Shown: positions 55,479 through 63,855 of the stretch, piece after piece
Numbering within the stretch: position 1 is the stretch's first letter
Layout: the number at the start of each line of letters is the position of its first letter
Source: Selenomonas sp. WCT3
Lineage (GTDB): Bacteria > Bacillota > Negativicutes > Selenomonadales > Selenomonadaceae
Direction of reading: 5' to 3'
Assembly: GCA_900100835.1 (NCBI GenBank)
Contig: FNCM01000011.1
Coordinates: forward strand, 18,913 to 82,912
DNA length: 64,000 nt
Notes under the pieces: model-generated
Told to the model about the DNA's origin: nothing
Database searches by the model: none
What the model saw: only the letters and a program-made list of their open reading frames with translations
Position numbers and translations under genes: made by a program

Positions 55479-56357
55479 TCAGCGGCCCCCTTTCCTGATT
55501 TTATTCCAGCGTGCCTGTAGCAGCGGCATCGAAAGTGCCAAGGCCACCAAGATTGCCGTGAAGAGTTTCAAATCATTTGGCGGCATTCCCATCTGCAGCA
55601 CGATGGCGATAACCGCGCGATAGACAATCGAGCCTAAAATGACAGAAATCAAGCAATTCTTAAAGCTGCGGGTACCGAAGAGCACTTCGCCGATGATAAC
55701 CGACGCCAAGCCAATGACGATGGTACCCACTCCCATGCCCACATCGGCAAAGCCGTTGCTCTGGGCGACAAGGGCGCCTGAAATGGCCACAAGACCATTG
55801 GAGAGCAACAGTCCCAGCACAATCATGTTATCCGTATTGATGCCGTTGGCGCGAATCATATGGGGATTAAAGCCCGTGGCCCGGACCGCCGTACCAAGTT
55901 CCGTACCAAAGAACCAATAATTCAGCATGGCCACCACCAGCACAATGACAGCGCCAATGGCCAAAGTGGTCATCATCTTATCCATTCCCAGATTCCAAAT
56001 GGTAAAAATTGTATCCTGCTGCAACAAGGGCAGATTGGCTTTGCCCATAATGCGAAGGTTTACCGAATAGAGGGCAATCATAGTCAAGATTCCAGCCAGA
56101 AGAGCGGGAATCTTAAACTTCGTACAAAGAATACCAGTGATGACCCCGGCCAGCATCCCCGCCACACAGGCGGCAATAATTGCTACCAACGGATGGCTGC
56201 CGGCCACAATGAGAGTAGCGGCGGTTGCAGCTCCCAAGGGGAAACTTCCTTCAACCGTCAAGTCCGCAATGTCGAGGACGCGAAAGGTCAGATAAACACC
56301 AATTGCCAGCAGTGCCCACAAAAGGCCCTGCGAGACCGTAGCGATTACTAAATCCAT
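55479..56357 (-). CDS. ABC importer permease (TrpY-like)
   Basis: The 292-aa membrane protein has about eight helices of the branched-chain/LivH-like permease family: GVYLTFRVLDIADLTVEGSFPLGAATAA, GILCTKFKIPALLAGILTM and AISGALVAQSNGFADVGMGVGTIVIGLASVIIG. ATG 56357 with ATAGGAGA upstream was preferred to an earlier in-frame start. It lies between the binding protein and the ATPase in one operon. Confidence 0.9.
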   Translation of the reverse strand: MDLVIATVSQGLLWALLAIGVYLTFRVLDIADLTVEGSFPLGAATAATLIVAGSHPLVAIIAACVAGMLAGVITGILCTKFKIPALLAGILTMIALYSVNLRIMGKANLPLLQQDTIFTIWNLGMDKMMTTLAIGAVIVLVVAMLNYWFFGTELGTAVRATGFNPHMIRANGINTDNMIVLGLLLSNGLVAISGALVAQSNGFADVGMGVGTIVIGLASVIIGEVLFGTRSFKNCLISVILGSIVYRAVIAIVLQMGMPPNDLKLFTAILVALALSMPLLQARWNKIRKGGR

Positions 56358-56439
56358 AATGTATCTCCTATTGCTTATGACAAAGGAGCGCAGCGAATGC
56401 GACAGCATCCGAAACGCCCCTCTGCGTCAAATTCTGCTG

Positions 56440-57435
56440 TTATTCTACCACTTCGGCTCCGTTCAGCACATCGGCTGGAAGCGTAATCCCCAGAGCGGCC
56501 GCATTCTTTTTGTTGATGACGACCTTGAGATCCTGGGCGGTCTGGATTGGCATCTCCGCTGGTTTGGCTTTGCCCTCCAATACATCGGCAGCCATGTGGC
56601 CCGTCTGTACCCCCAGTTTGTAGTAATCGATGCCGTAAGTAGCAAGGCCACCAGCCTTGACCATATTCGGCTCTCCGCAAAATACTGGTTTCTTGGCTGC
56701 ATCGGTGATGGCGACGAGATTCGGCATTGCCGATGCAATGATATTATCGGTCGGCACATAGAAAGCATCAACTTCACCGACCAGGCTCTGCGCAGCCTGC
56801 TGAATATCATTGACCGTGGAAATCGTAGCTACTTTCACTGTCAGCCCCTTCGACTCCGCGTATTCCTTCATGGCCTTTACCTGAACTTCGGAATTCACTT
56901 CACTGGAACAGTAGATAGTACCAATGGTCTTGGCGTTCGGGCAAATCTTCATAAGCAAATCGATTTGTTCCTTGATAGGGTTCATGTCGCTGGTTCCCGA
57001 CACGTTAGCCCCCGGACGGTCGTTACTGGTCACGAGTTTGGCACCCACATAATCCGTGATGGCCGTGCCCAGAATAGGAATATCCTTCGTAGCATTGGCA
57101 ATGGTCTGAGCCGCCGGCGTTGCAATGGCACAAATCAAATCCATCTTGCCGCTGACAAAACGCTGGGCGATATTCTGCAGATTGGACTGGTCTGCCTGGG
57201 CATTCTGCTGGTCAAAGGTAACGTTCTTTCCTTCCTCGAATCCACGCTCCTTCAAACCATCAACAAAGCCCTTATTGGCGGCATCCAAAGCACTGTGTTC
57301 CACCAGCTGGACCACGCCAATCTTATAAGTCTTATTGCCCGCTGACTGTTCCGAACCGCAGCCAGCCATTGCACCAGCTGCCAGCATCGTCGCAATCCCC
57401 AGGGCCAATACTTTTGCTTTTCTTGACAATTTCAT
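56440..57435 (-). CDS. ABC importer substrate-binding lipoprotein (TrpX-like)
   Basis: The 331-aa protein has a lipoprotein signal (LAAGAMAGC lipobox near residue 25) and the two-lobed ABC_sub_bind fold: YKIGVVQLVEHSALDAANKGFVDGLKERG, LICAIATPAAQTIANATKDIPIL, VSGTSDMNPIKEQIDLL and AFYVPTDNIIASAMPNL. Relatives bind tryptophan or other aromatic compounds, but the ligand is not proven here. It is the first gene of the importer operon, behind a promoter overlapped by an inverted repeat. Confidence 0.9.
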   Translation of the reverse strand: MKLSRKAKVLALGIATMLAAGAMAGCGSEQSAGNKTYKIGVVQLVEHSALDAANKGFVDGLKERGFEEGKNVTFDQQNAQADQSNLQNIAQRFVSGKMDLICAIATPAAQTIANATKDIPILGTAITDYVGAKLVTSNDRPGANVSGTSDMNPIKEQIDLLMKICPNAKTIGTIYCSSEVNSEVQVKAMKEYAESKGLTVKVATISTVNDIQQAAQSLVGEVDAFYVPTDNIIASAMPNLVAITDAAKKPVFCGEPNMVKAGGLATYGIDYYKLGVQTGHMAADVLEGKAKPAEMPIQTAQDLKVVINKKNAAALGITLPADVLNGAEVVE

Positions 57436-57459
57436 ATAATCCCCATCCTTAAAAAAAAT

Positions 57460-57515
57460 GTAACACTGTACAATAACAAATATTATTATACAGTGTTACA
57501 TAAATAAAGTCTAGT
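57460..57515 (-). promoter_or_regulatory. Promoter and inverted-repeat operator of the ABC importer
   Basis: TGTAACACTGTA and TACAGTGTTACA form 12-bp inverted arms separated by about 16 nt within 57460-57505. On the minus strand TATAAT lies just inside one arm, with a TAGACT -35 box 17 nt upstream, so the arms flank the transcription start. This suggests a repressor that senses the imported compound. The regulator is unknown. Confidence 0.6.
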
Positions 57516-57547
57516 TTTGTTTTTAGTGGGCAGACATTTGTTAGGGG

Positions 57548-58756
57548 TTATTTCAAAACCCCAGCGACATGGTCGAGAATAATCCCTGCCAGCTCTTTTT
57601 TGCTCATGAGGGGATACGCCGTCATATTGCCGGCGCGGTCAAAGAGTTTGATGCGATTGGTCTCAACCCCAAAGCCTGCATCGGCTTCGGACACATCATT
57701 GGCTACGATGAAGTCCAAATTCTTTTTGGCCAGCTTCTTGCGGGCGTACTCTTCCACTTGACAGGTCTCGGCAGCAAAGCCCACGAGTACCTGTTGCTGC
57801 TTTTTCTGGCCGAGCTCCAGCAAAATATCCGGATTGCGCACCAGTTTCAGCGTCAAATCCTCATCGCTCTTTTTGATTTTCTGCTCAGCCACCACTTCTG
57901 GGCGGTAATCCGCCACGGCGGCGGACTTAATGACCGCCGCACAGGTTGGAAATTCCCGCAAAACGGCCTCCCGCATCTGCCGGGCCGTCTCAACGCGAAC
58001 GACCCGAACCCCCGCTGGGTCTTCTAAGACCGATGGCCCCGAAACCAGCACCACCTCGGCCCCGCGGCGGGCAGCTTCTGCTGCCACCGCATACCCCATG
58101 CGGCCCGTGGACCGGTTGCCGATATAACGCACCGGGTCAAGGGGCTCAATGGTGCCCCCTGCCGTGACGAGGATTTTTTTACCGGTCAATTTTTGACTAG
58201 TCAAATTCTGACTAGTCAAAGCCTCACTTACGATGCGCACGATATCCGCCGGCTCCGGCAGGCGGCCCTTGCCGCTAATACCGCAGGCAAGGTGTCCTGC
58301 TGCCGGTTCAATCATATGAAATCCCCGCTTGCACAGCTCTTGGATATTTCGCTGGGTGATGGGATTTTCATACATATTCGTATTCATCGCGGGCGCCATG
58401 TAAACGGGGGCCTTCGTCGCCAGAATCGTCGTGGACAGCATATCGTCCGCAATCCCCACCGCCGCTTTCGCGATGATATTGGCCGTTGCCGGAGCAATGA
58501 GCATAAGATCCGCCAAGTTGGCCAGGGCAATGTGCTCCACGTTGTAATTGGTCACCTTTTCCCACATGTCCGATACCACGGGCTGACCGCTGATTTCGCG
58601 GAAGGTCAGCTCCGTTACAAACTGGGTGGCTTCCTTGGTCATGATGACATGAACCTCGGCCCCTGCTTTGCGCAGGCGGCCGACAATCTCTACGGCCTTA
58701 TAAGCGGCAATCCCGCCTGTTACGCCCAGGACAATCTTCTTACCTGCGAGTTCCAT
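57548..58756 (-). CDS. coaBC: Bifunctional CoaBC (phosphopantothenoylcysteine decarboxylase/synthetase)
   Basis: The 402-aa protein catalyses two steps of coenzyme A synthesis. The N-terminal flavoprotein CoaC has GVTGGIAAYKAVE, the active His in VEHIALANLADL, and APAMNTNMYENP and the Cys in ACGISGKGR. The C-terminal CoaB has LVTAGGTIEPLDPVRYIGNRSTGRMG and AAVADYRP. Between them the linker reads LTSQNLTSQKLTGKK, encoded by two TGACTAGTCA palindromes and one related ACCGGT copy, an odd in-frame duplication. It starts 3 nt after rpoZ and is the last gene of the dapF-to-coaBC run. Confidence 0.95.
   Translation of the reverse strand: MELAGKKIVLGVTGGIAAYKAVEIVGRLRKAGAEVHVIMTKEATQFVTELTFREISGQPVVSDMWEKVTNYNVEHIALANLADLMLIAPATANIIAKAAVGIADDMLSTTILATKAPVYMAPAMNTNMYENPITQRNIQELCKRGFHMIEPAAGHLACGISGKGRLPEPADIVRIVSEALTSQNLTSQKLTGKKILVTAGGTIEPLDPVRYIGNRSTGRMGYAVAAEAARRGAEVVLVSGPSVLEDPAGVRVVRVETARQMREAVLREFPTCAAVIKSAAVADYRPEVVAEQKIKKSDEDLTLKLVRNPDILLELGQKKQQQVLVGFAAETCQVEEYARKKLAKKNLDFIVANDVSEADAGFGVETNRIKLFDRAGNMTAYPLMSKKELAGIILDHVAGVLK
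58184..58220. repeat. Clustered TGACTAGTCA palindromes within coaBC
   Basis: TTTGACTAGTCAAA (58192-58205) and TGACTAGTCA (58209-58218) are complete palindromes, preceded by TTACCGGTCAA (58181-58191), a near match to the TTGACCGGTCAA copies at 42082 and 54029. They encode the repeated LTSQ linker of CoaBC. Confidence 0.65.
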
Positions 58757-58759
58757 AAC

Positions 58760-58996
58760 TTAGAGGTCCGCTTTGGAAATGCGATAGTTGATTTTGCCCT
58801 CGGCAATCTCTTCCAGCGCATTGGTAACATTCTTCGTCGATTTGGATTTGAGCTCCTTAAGCTCCTCGCCATCCAGCAACTGACGGGCGCGCTTGGAAGC
58901 GCAGACTACGAGACCATAACGGCTGTCCACCTGGCTCATCAGCGTATCCGTGGACGGATTTACCATGCTCATCTCAGGATTGTTATTTGCTTTCAT
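58760..58996 (-). CDS. rpoZ: RNA polymerase omega subunit
   Basis: The 78-aa protein helps assemble RNA polymerase. The omega core is visible: STDTLMSQVDSRYGLVVCASKRARQLL, then STKNVTNALEEIAEGKI. Its ATG overlaps the gmk stop (TAATG). The gmk-rpoZ-coaBC order is the usual one in Firmicutes. Confidence 0.95.
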   Translation of the reverse strand: MKANNNPEMSMVNPSTDTLMSQVDSRYGLVVCASKRARQLLDGEELKELKSKSTKNVTNALEEIAEGKINYRISKADL

Positions 58997-59598
58997 TACT
59001 GTTCCAACTCCTCAAATTTATCGTAATTCTTGTCGACACGGCAGTGCTCGGCAATCATGATGCTCTTGATGCGCTCCACCGCGCGTTTTACCGTGTCATT
59101 TACTACCACATAGCCGTATTGGCGGCCAATGGCAATCTCTTCCTTGGCTGCCCCCAGACGTTTTGCCAGGGATTCTGCCGTCTCGGAACCACGGCCCCGA
59201 ATGCGGCGCTCCAGTTCCCCGATGGACGGCGGCAGCAGGAAGATAAAGAGCCCATCCGGGCACTTTTTCATGACGTTGAGGGCCCCCTGGGTATCGATTT
59301 CCAGCAGAATGTCCTCACCAGCGGCGAGACGTTCCTCAATCTTTCCTATTGGGGTACCGTAGTAATTGCCATAGACATTGGCATACTCGAGAAAACCACC
59401 CTCCTCGATCATCTTCTCGAAGGCTGCTTTGTCCATAAAGTAGTAATTCTTGCCATCAACCTCGCCCTCGCGCGGCTTGCGCGTCGTCGCTGAAATGGAA
59501 TAGGCAAGCTCTGGAGTCTGCGCGAGAAGTTCCCCGCAGACCGTTCCCTTCCCCGTCCCCGACGGGCCGGAAACTACAATCAATAATCCTCTGCTCAT
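58996..59598 (-). CDS. gmk: Guanylate kinase
   Basis: The 200-aa enzyme phosphorylates GMP to GDP. It has the P-loop VVSGPSGTGKGTVC, GMP-binding SATTRKPREGEVDGKNYYFM and the lid region IRGRGSETAESLAKRL. Typical length. It starts 2 nt after remA. Confidence 0.96.
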   Translation of the reverse strand: MSRGLLIVVSGPSGTGKGTVCGELLAQTPELAYSISATTRKPREGEVDGKNYYFMDKAAFEKMIEEGGFLEYANVYGNYYGTPIGKIEERLAAGEDILLEIDTQGALNVMKKCPDGLFIFLLPPSIGELERRIRGRGSETAESLAKRLGAAKEEIAIGRQYGYVVVNDTVKRAVERIKSIMIAEHCRVDKNYDKFEELEQ

Positions 59599-59600
59599 TC

Positions 59601-59891
59601 TTACGCTTCGTCTTCTTTCTCTTTTATTTCCGCTTTCGCCTCAGTATCATCGTCCACATCGACACGATGCGCCACCGTCTCGGGCTGAACCGCCGACAGG
59701 ATAACATGGTCGCTGTCCATGATGATGACCGCGCGGGTGCGACGGCCATAGGTCGCATCAATAAGGCGCTCGCCATCGCGGGCTTCCTGGATGATGCGTT
59801 TAATGGGTGCCGATTCGGGGCTTACAATAGCCACGATGCGGTTTGCTGATACGATATTGCCAAAGCCAATGTTTATGAGTTTGATATCCAT
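59601..59891 (-). CDS. remA: RemA-family (DUF370) regulator
   Basis: The 96-aa protein matches the DUF370/RemA family ([32 protein letters not shown], then [31 protein letters not shown]). In Bacillus RemA is a DNA-binding activator of matrix and osmoprotection genes; the role in Negativicutes is untested. A charged tail (about 15 residues rich in D, E and K) follows the core. GAGGAGG precedes the ATG. Position before gmk is the standard one. Confidence 0.9.
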   Translation of the reverse strand: MDIKLINIGFGNIVSANRIVAIVSPESAPIKRIIQEARDGERLIDATYGRRTRAVIIMDSDHVILSAVQPETVAHRVDVDDDTEAKAEIKEKEDEA

Positions 59892-59906
59892 GAGGCGTCC
59901 TCCTCT

Positions 59907-60785
59907 TTATTCGATATTCTGGACCTGTTCGCGAAGTTTTTCAATCTCGCTCTTCATATCCACAACCAGTTGAGCAGCTTCCGTGCTGTTCGCTTTCGAA
60001 CCGATGGTATTGGTTTCCCGATTAATTTCCTGAATGAGAAAATCCAGTTTGCGGCCCACCGGTTCGGCTGCGGTCTCAACAATCTGGCGGAACTGTCCAA
60101 AGTGGCTTTCCAGCCGGACAAGCTCCTCGGTGATATCCACCCGGTCGGCATAAATTGCCGTCTCCTGAATCAGGCGGGTCTCGTCGAAGGTCTGGGACTC
60201 CAATGCCTGGGCAATGGTCTGCCGCAGATGCTCCCGATAGGCCGACACAATTGCCGGCGCAATTTCGTGGATTCGCTGGCGCATTCCCTCAAGTTTTTCT
60301 ATCCGCACTAGGAAATCCTTACGGATGTTTTCTCCTTCCGTTGCCCGCATCTTATCAAAGGCCTGCAGCGATTCCTGGATAGCCTGGAGCAAAACTGGCT
60401 TCATCCCCTCCAGATTGGCGGAAGTGTCAACTTTCAGCACATCGGGAAAACCGGCAAAGACCTGCACATCGTCAGGACGAGCCACATGGAGCATGTCGCT
60501 CATATTGTTTAGGGCCTGCTGATAAGCTAACACCAAGCCCTTATCCACTCGAATCTCCGTCTGATTTTCGCGCTTGTCAACATAATTGATGAATACATCC
60601 ATCTTGCCCCGGGCCACCACTTCCTTGATGGCCTTCCGCAGGGCATCTTCCCAGGCATTTAACGGACGCCCCATATGAAAATTGATTTCCAGGAATCGCT
60701 GGTTTACCGCCTTTAGTTCCACCGAAATCTTATAATCCTCGGTTTCAGCCACGGCCGCACCGAATCCCGTCATGCTTTTAAGCAT
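59907..60785 (-). CDS. YicC-family endoribonuclease
   Basis: The 292-aa protein begins with MLKSMTGFG, as do nearly all YicC proteins. It also has VELKAVNQRFLEINFHMG near residue 30 and the conserved C-terminal KLDFLIQEINRETNTIGSKAN. Members are reported as endoribonucleases affecting small-RNA turnover. ATG 60785 has AGGCGG upstream; an earlier in-frame start 18 nt away is less likely. It sits between dapF and remA. Confidence 0.93.
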   Translation of the reverse strand: MLKSMTGFGAAVAETEDYKISVELKAVNQRFLEINFHMGRPLNAWEDALRKAIKEVVARGKMDVFINYVDKRENQTEIRVDKGLVLAYQQALNNMSDMLHVARPDDVQVFAGFPDVLKVDTSANLEGMKPVLLQAIQESLQAFDKMRATEGENIRKDFLVRIEKLEGMRQRIHEIAPAIVSAYREHLRQTIAQALESQTFDETRLIQETAIYADRVDITEELVRLESHFGQFRQIVETAAEPVGRKLDFLIQEINRETNTIGSKANSTEAAQLVVDMKSEIEKLREQVQNIE

Positions 60786-60809
60786 ATAGCCGCCTCTTTC
60801 CACAAACCA

Positions 60810-61643
60810 TTATTCGGAAAAGTTACCCGTGAATACCAATTCTGCCGGGCCCGTCATGAATACGTGATTGTTTTCGGCCCACTCGACGATTAATTTGCCA
60901 CCATCGAGCTGAACTTCGGCCTTGCGGTCGATTTTGCCATTGAGCACGCCTGCTACCACCGTAGCACAGGAACCCGTACCGCAGGCTAGCGTAATCGCAG
61001 CCCCGCGCTCCCAAACGCGCATGCGCACGTGACTACGATCCTTGACCTCGACAAATTCCGTATTGGTCTTGCGGGGGAACATCGAATGATGTTCAAACTT
61101 GGTGCCAAGCTCTTCAATGGGGAAGTTTTCCGCATCATCCACAAAGATAACGCAATGGGGATTGCCCATGGATACTCCTGTCATCGCGTAGGTCGTGCCA
61201 TCCACTGTAATGGGCTCAGCGATGACCTTCTTGCCGTCAAAGCCAACGACGGGAATCTCATCCCCCAAAAGATGAGGCTCCCCCATATCTACCTGAACCC
61301 CCGTTACCTTATCCCCCTCCAGGATGATTTTCGGCACGAGAATACCGGCACCAGTTTCCACCGTAAACTCGGTCTTGCTGATCAGTTTATAATCGTAGAG
61401 ATACCGAGCAAAGCAACGGATGCCATTGCCGCACATCTCCGCCTCACTGCCATCCGTATTGAAGATACGCATGCGAAAATCCGCTTTATCCGACGGCAAT
61501 ACCACGAGAATACCATCCGCGCCAATGCCATAATGCCGGTCACATACCTTCTGGGAAAGCTTCGCATAATCATCGGGCTCCTGCTCGCGGCAGTCCAAAA
61601 GCACAAAATCGTTGCCGCACCCCTGCCATTTCGTAAAGTTCAT
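60810..61643 (-). CDS. dapF: Diaminopimelate epimerase
   Basis: The 277-aa enzyme converts LL- to meso-diaminopimelate for lysine and peptidoglycan. The two catalytic cysteines are in AEMCGNGIRCFARYL and TLACGTGSCATV. The start FTKWQGCGNDFVLLD is the family's own. It heads the run that continues with yicC, remA, gmk, rpoZ and coaBC, with a 24-nt gap to yicC. Confidence 0.96.
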   Translation of the reverse strand: MNFTKWQGCGNDFVLLDCREQEPDDYAKLSQKVCDRHYGIGADGILVVLPSDKADFRMRIFNTDGSEAEMCGNGIRCFARYLYDYKLISKTEFTVETGAGILVPKIILEGDKVTGVQVDMGEPHLLGDEIPVVGFDGKKVIAEPITVDGTTYAMTGVSMGNPHCVIFVDDAENFPIEELGTKFEHHSMFPRKTNTEFVEVKDRSHVRMRVWERGAAITLACGTGSCATVVAGVLNGKIDRKAEVQLDGGKLIVEWAENNHVFMTGPAELVFTGNFSE

Positions 61644-61806
61644 CGAACATAGCCTCCTAATTCTAGTTACTCATTTTCTTATTATATTGGTTTTCGTTAT
61701 CTTATGCAAGAGTACAACGGTAAATTGACCGCCGCGAATTGCCCCGCCCTGCCAATAATGATATAATTTAGAAGTTATACCCTACGAATTGCAAAGGAGC
61801 ATCATC

Positions 61807-63561
61807 ATGAGTCTTGACGGCTTTTCCATGCATGCCCTCGCCCGGGAGCTCAACGCGACCCTTGCCGGCGGGCGCATCGATAAAATCACCCAGCCCAACA
61901 AACAGTCTATCATCTTGTCCATTCGACAGCCTGGACAAAATTACCTGCTGCACATCTCCATTAACTCCCAGAATCCTTCGGCCCATCTTCTCGAGCGCAA
62001 TCTCGAGAACCCACCAGAGCCGCCGGTGTTCTGCATGGTTCTGCGCAAACAGCTTGAAACCGGCCGCATCGCTGCCATCCGCCAACACGGCCTCGACCGC
62101 CTGCTGCTCATGGATATCGATTCCCTGGCCGCTGGCGGCAAGATTGTCACCAAGACCCTTGTGCTTGAGCTCATGGGCAAATACAGCAACATCATCCTCG
62201 TACAGGAAGGCACCATTATCGACGCCCTGCGCAAGATTGGTGCCAACAGCAGCCGCGTGCGCACAGTCCTGCCTGGCGATGCCTATGAACTGCCGCCGGG
62301 GCAGGATAAACTCGACCTCTTTACCGCAGACCTCGATGCCATCATGGAAGCCCTAAAAGCCGATGGTGAGCAGCGTCTCGATAAAGCCCTGCTCGCTGCC
62401 TGCATGGGCTTTGGCCCCGTCTCGGCCAAGGAAACCTGTTTTTCGGCGGGTCTTGCCCCCAGCACCCGCATCGGCACCCTTGAAGATGTGGACTTTGCGG
62501 CCATCCGGGATGCCCTTATGGAAATCCGCACCGCCGCCAGCAACGAAGAGGCTTCTCCTGTGCTGGTACTAGGTGAAAACAAAAAAATCCTGGCCATGAG
62601 CTCGTTTCCCCTCCACTATCTGCCAGAGGGAACGAGCCTGACCTTCCCCACCATCAGCGCCATGCTGGAAAAGGCCGACCAGCTTGCGGGCAGCTATGTG
62701 CTCCCCGACAAAGACCGGTTCAAAAAACTCGTCAAGAACGAACTAAACCGTGCCGAGAACAAACTCGTGAAACTCGACGAGGAAATCGCGGCGGCGGAAA
62801 ACGCCGAAGAATACAGGATTCGTGGCGACAACCTCATGACCTATCAGTACCAGTTCCAGGACCATGCAGACAGCGAAATCACCGTGGCCAACATCTACAG
62901 CGAAACTGGCGAGACCATCACGATTCCTTTGGACCAGCGCTATACGATCATCCAGAACATGCAGGCCTGCTACAAGAAATACGACAAGCTTAAACGCGCC
63001 CAGGAGCTCTTGCGCGTTCAGCGCCGCGAATGCGAAGACAACATCACCTATCTTGAAAGCATCGAAGCCTCCCTACTAGCTTCAGAAAGCCTGGGGGAAA
63101 TCGCCGAAATCCACAACGAGCTCGTGGAAAGCGGCTACCTGCGGGAAAAACTCAAGCGCAAGAACAACGATAAGCCCTCCCATCCCTTCCACTTCCAGAC
63201 GCCGGACGGCATCGACATCTTCATCGGCAAGAACAACTACCAGAACGACAAGCTGACCTGCAAGACGGCCAGCTTCAACGACACCTGGTTCCATACCCAG
63301 AACATCCCGGGCTCCCACGTCATCTTGCGCAACGGCGGCGAGCCCGTAAGCGAAGACAACATCCTGCTCTGCGCCAGCCTTGCCGCCCACTTCAGCAAAG
63401 CCCAGGGCTCCTCCAAAATTCCCGTGGACTACACGGAAATCCGCTACGTCAAAAAGCCCTCCGGCAGCAAGCCAGGCTTTGTCATATTCACCAACCAAAA
63501 GACACTATACATCACCCCCAACGAAGAAGAACTGCGTCCGTTCCTTCTAAAAGAAAAATAA
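61807..63561 (+). CDS. NFACT-family ribosome quality control protein RqcH
   Basis: The 584-aa protein has the NFACT-N domain (MSLDGFSMHALARELNATLAGGRIDKITQP), the DR motif in HGLDRLLLMDID, helix-hairpin-helix and coiled-coil parts in the middle and the C-terminal NFACT-R domain (PDGIDIFIGKNNYQNDKLTCKTASFNDTWFHTQNIPGSHVIL). Such proteins bind split 60S/50S subunits and add alanine tails to stalled chains; older records call them fibronectin-binding proteins. ATG 61807 has AAAGGAG upstream. Divergent from dapF. Ends at a strong terminator. Confidence 0.93.
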   Translation: MSLDGFSMHALARELNATLAGGRIDKITQPNKQSIILSIRQPGQNYLLHISINSQNPSAHLLERNLENPPEPPVFCMVLRKQLETGRIAAIRQHGLDRLLLMDIDSLAAGGKIVTKTLVLELMGKYSNIILVQEGTIIDALRKIGANSSRVRTVLPGDAYELPPGQDKLDLFTADLDAIMEALKADGEQRLDKALLAACMGFGPVSAKETCFSAGLAPSTRIGTLEDVDFAAIRDALMEIRTAASNEEASPVLVLGENKKILAMSSFPLHYLPEGTSLTFPTISAMLEKADQLAGSYVLPDKDRFKKLVKNELNRAENKLVKLDEEIAAAENAEEYRIRGDNLMTYQYQFQDHADSEITVANIYSETGETITIPLDQRYTIIQNMQACYKKYDKLKRAQELLRVQRRECEDNITYLESIEASLLASESLGEIAEIHNELVESGYLREKLKRKNNDKPSHPFHFQTPDGIDIFIGKNNYQNDKLTCKTASFNDTWFHTQNIPGSHVILRNGGEPVSEDNILLCASLAAHFSKAQGSSKIPVDYTEIRYVKKPSGSKPGFVIFTNQKTLYITPNEEELRPFLLKEK

Positions 63562-63564
63562 AAT

Positions 63565-63603
63565 AATGGCCCGCTGACACACCAAAGTCAGCGGGCCATT
63601 TTG
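63565..63603 (+). terminator. Terminator of the NFACT gene
   Basis: AATGGCCCGCTGAC (63565-63578) pairs perfectly with GTCAGCGGGCCATT (63587-63600), followed by TTTTG. Confidence 0.92.
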
Positions 63604-63656
63604 CCATAAAATTACAGGTTATCGGTTAGTGGAACCTTATTCGAAGCAGCTCTTCG

Positions 63657-63855
63657 CCACCGCTAGGGGCAGTGCCAACACTCCACGGGAGATGTTTTTC
63701 TAAACGAAATTTTTATCTTTAATTAAGCATCGAAAAAGTTGCAAAACGCGCTTCGCTTGAACGGTAGCAATTTTTCGACGAAAAGTGAGGATAAAAATTT
63801 CGTTCTTCACGAAAAACATCAAACGCTTCGTTTATGGCACTGCCCCTAGCGGCGG
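63657..63855. repeat. Nested inverted repeat of about 200 bp, possible structured RNA
   Basis: Four pairs of arms nest around one centre: 63657-63677 with 63835-63855 (20 of 21 match; the odd pair becomes G-U only if the minus strand is transcribed), 63691-63700 with 63811-63820 (10 of 10), 63703-63717 with 63790-63804 (15 of 15), and 63731-63742 with 63767-63777 (one bulge). The loop is about 24 nt (near AAAACGCGCTTCG). No T run or protein explains it. It could be a miniature repeat element or a noncoding RNA. Confidence 0.8.
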
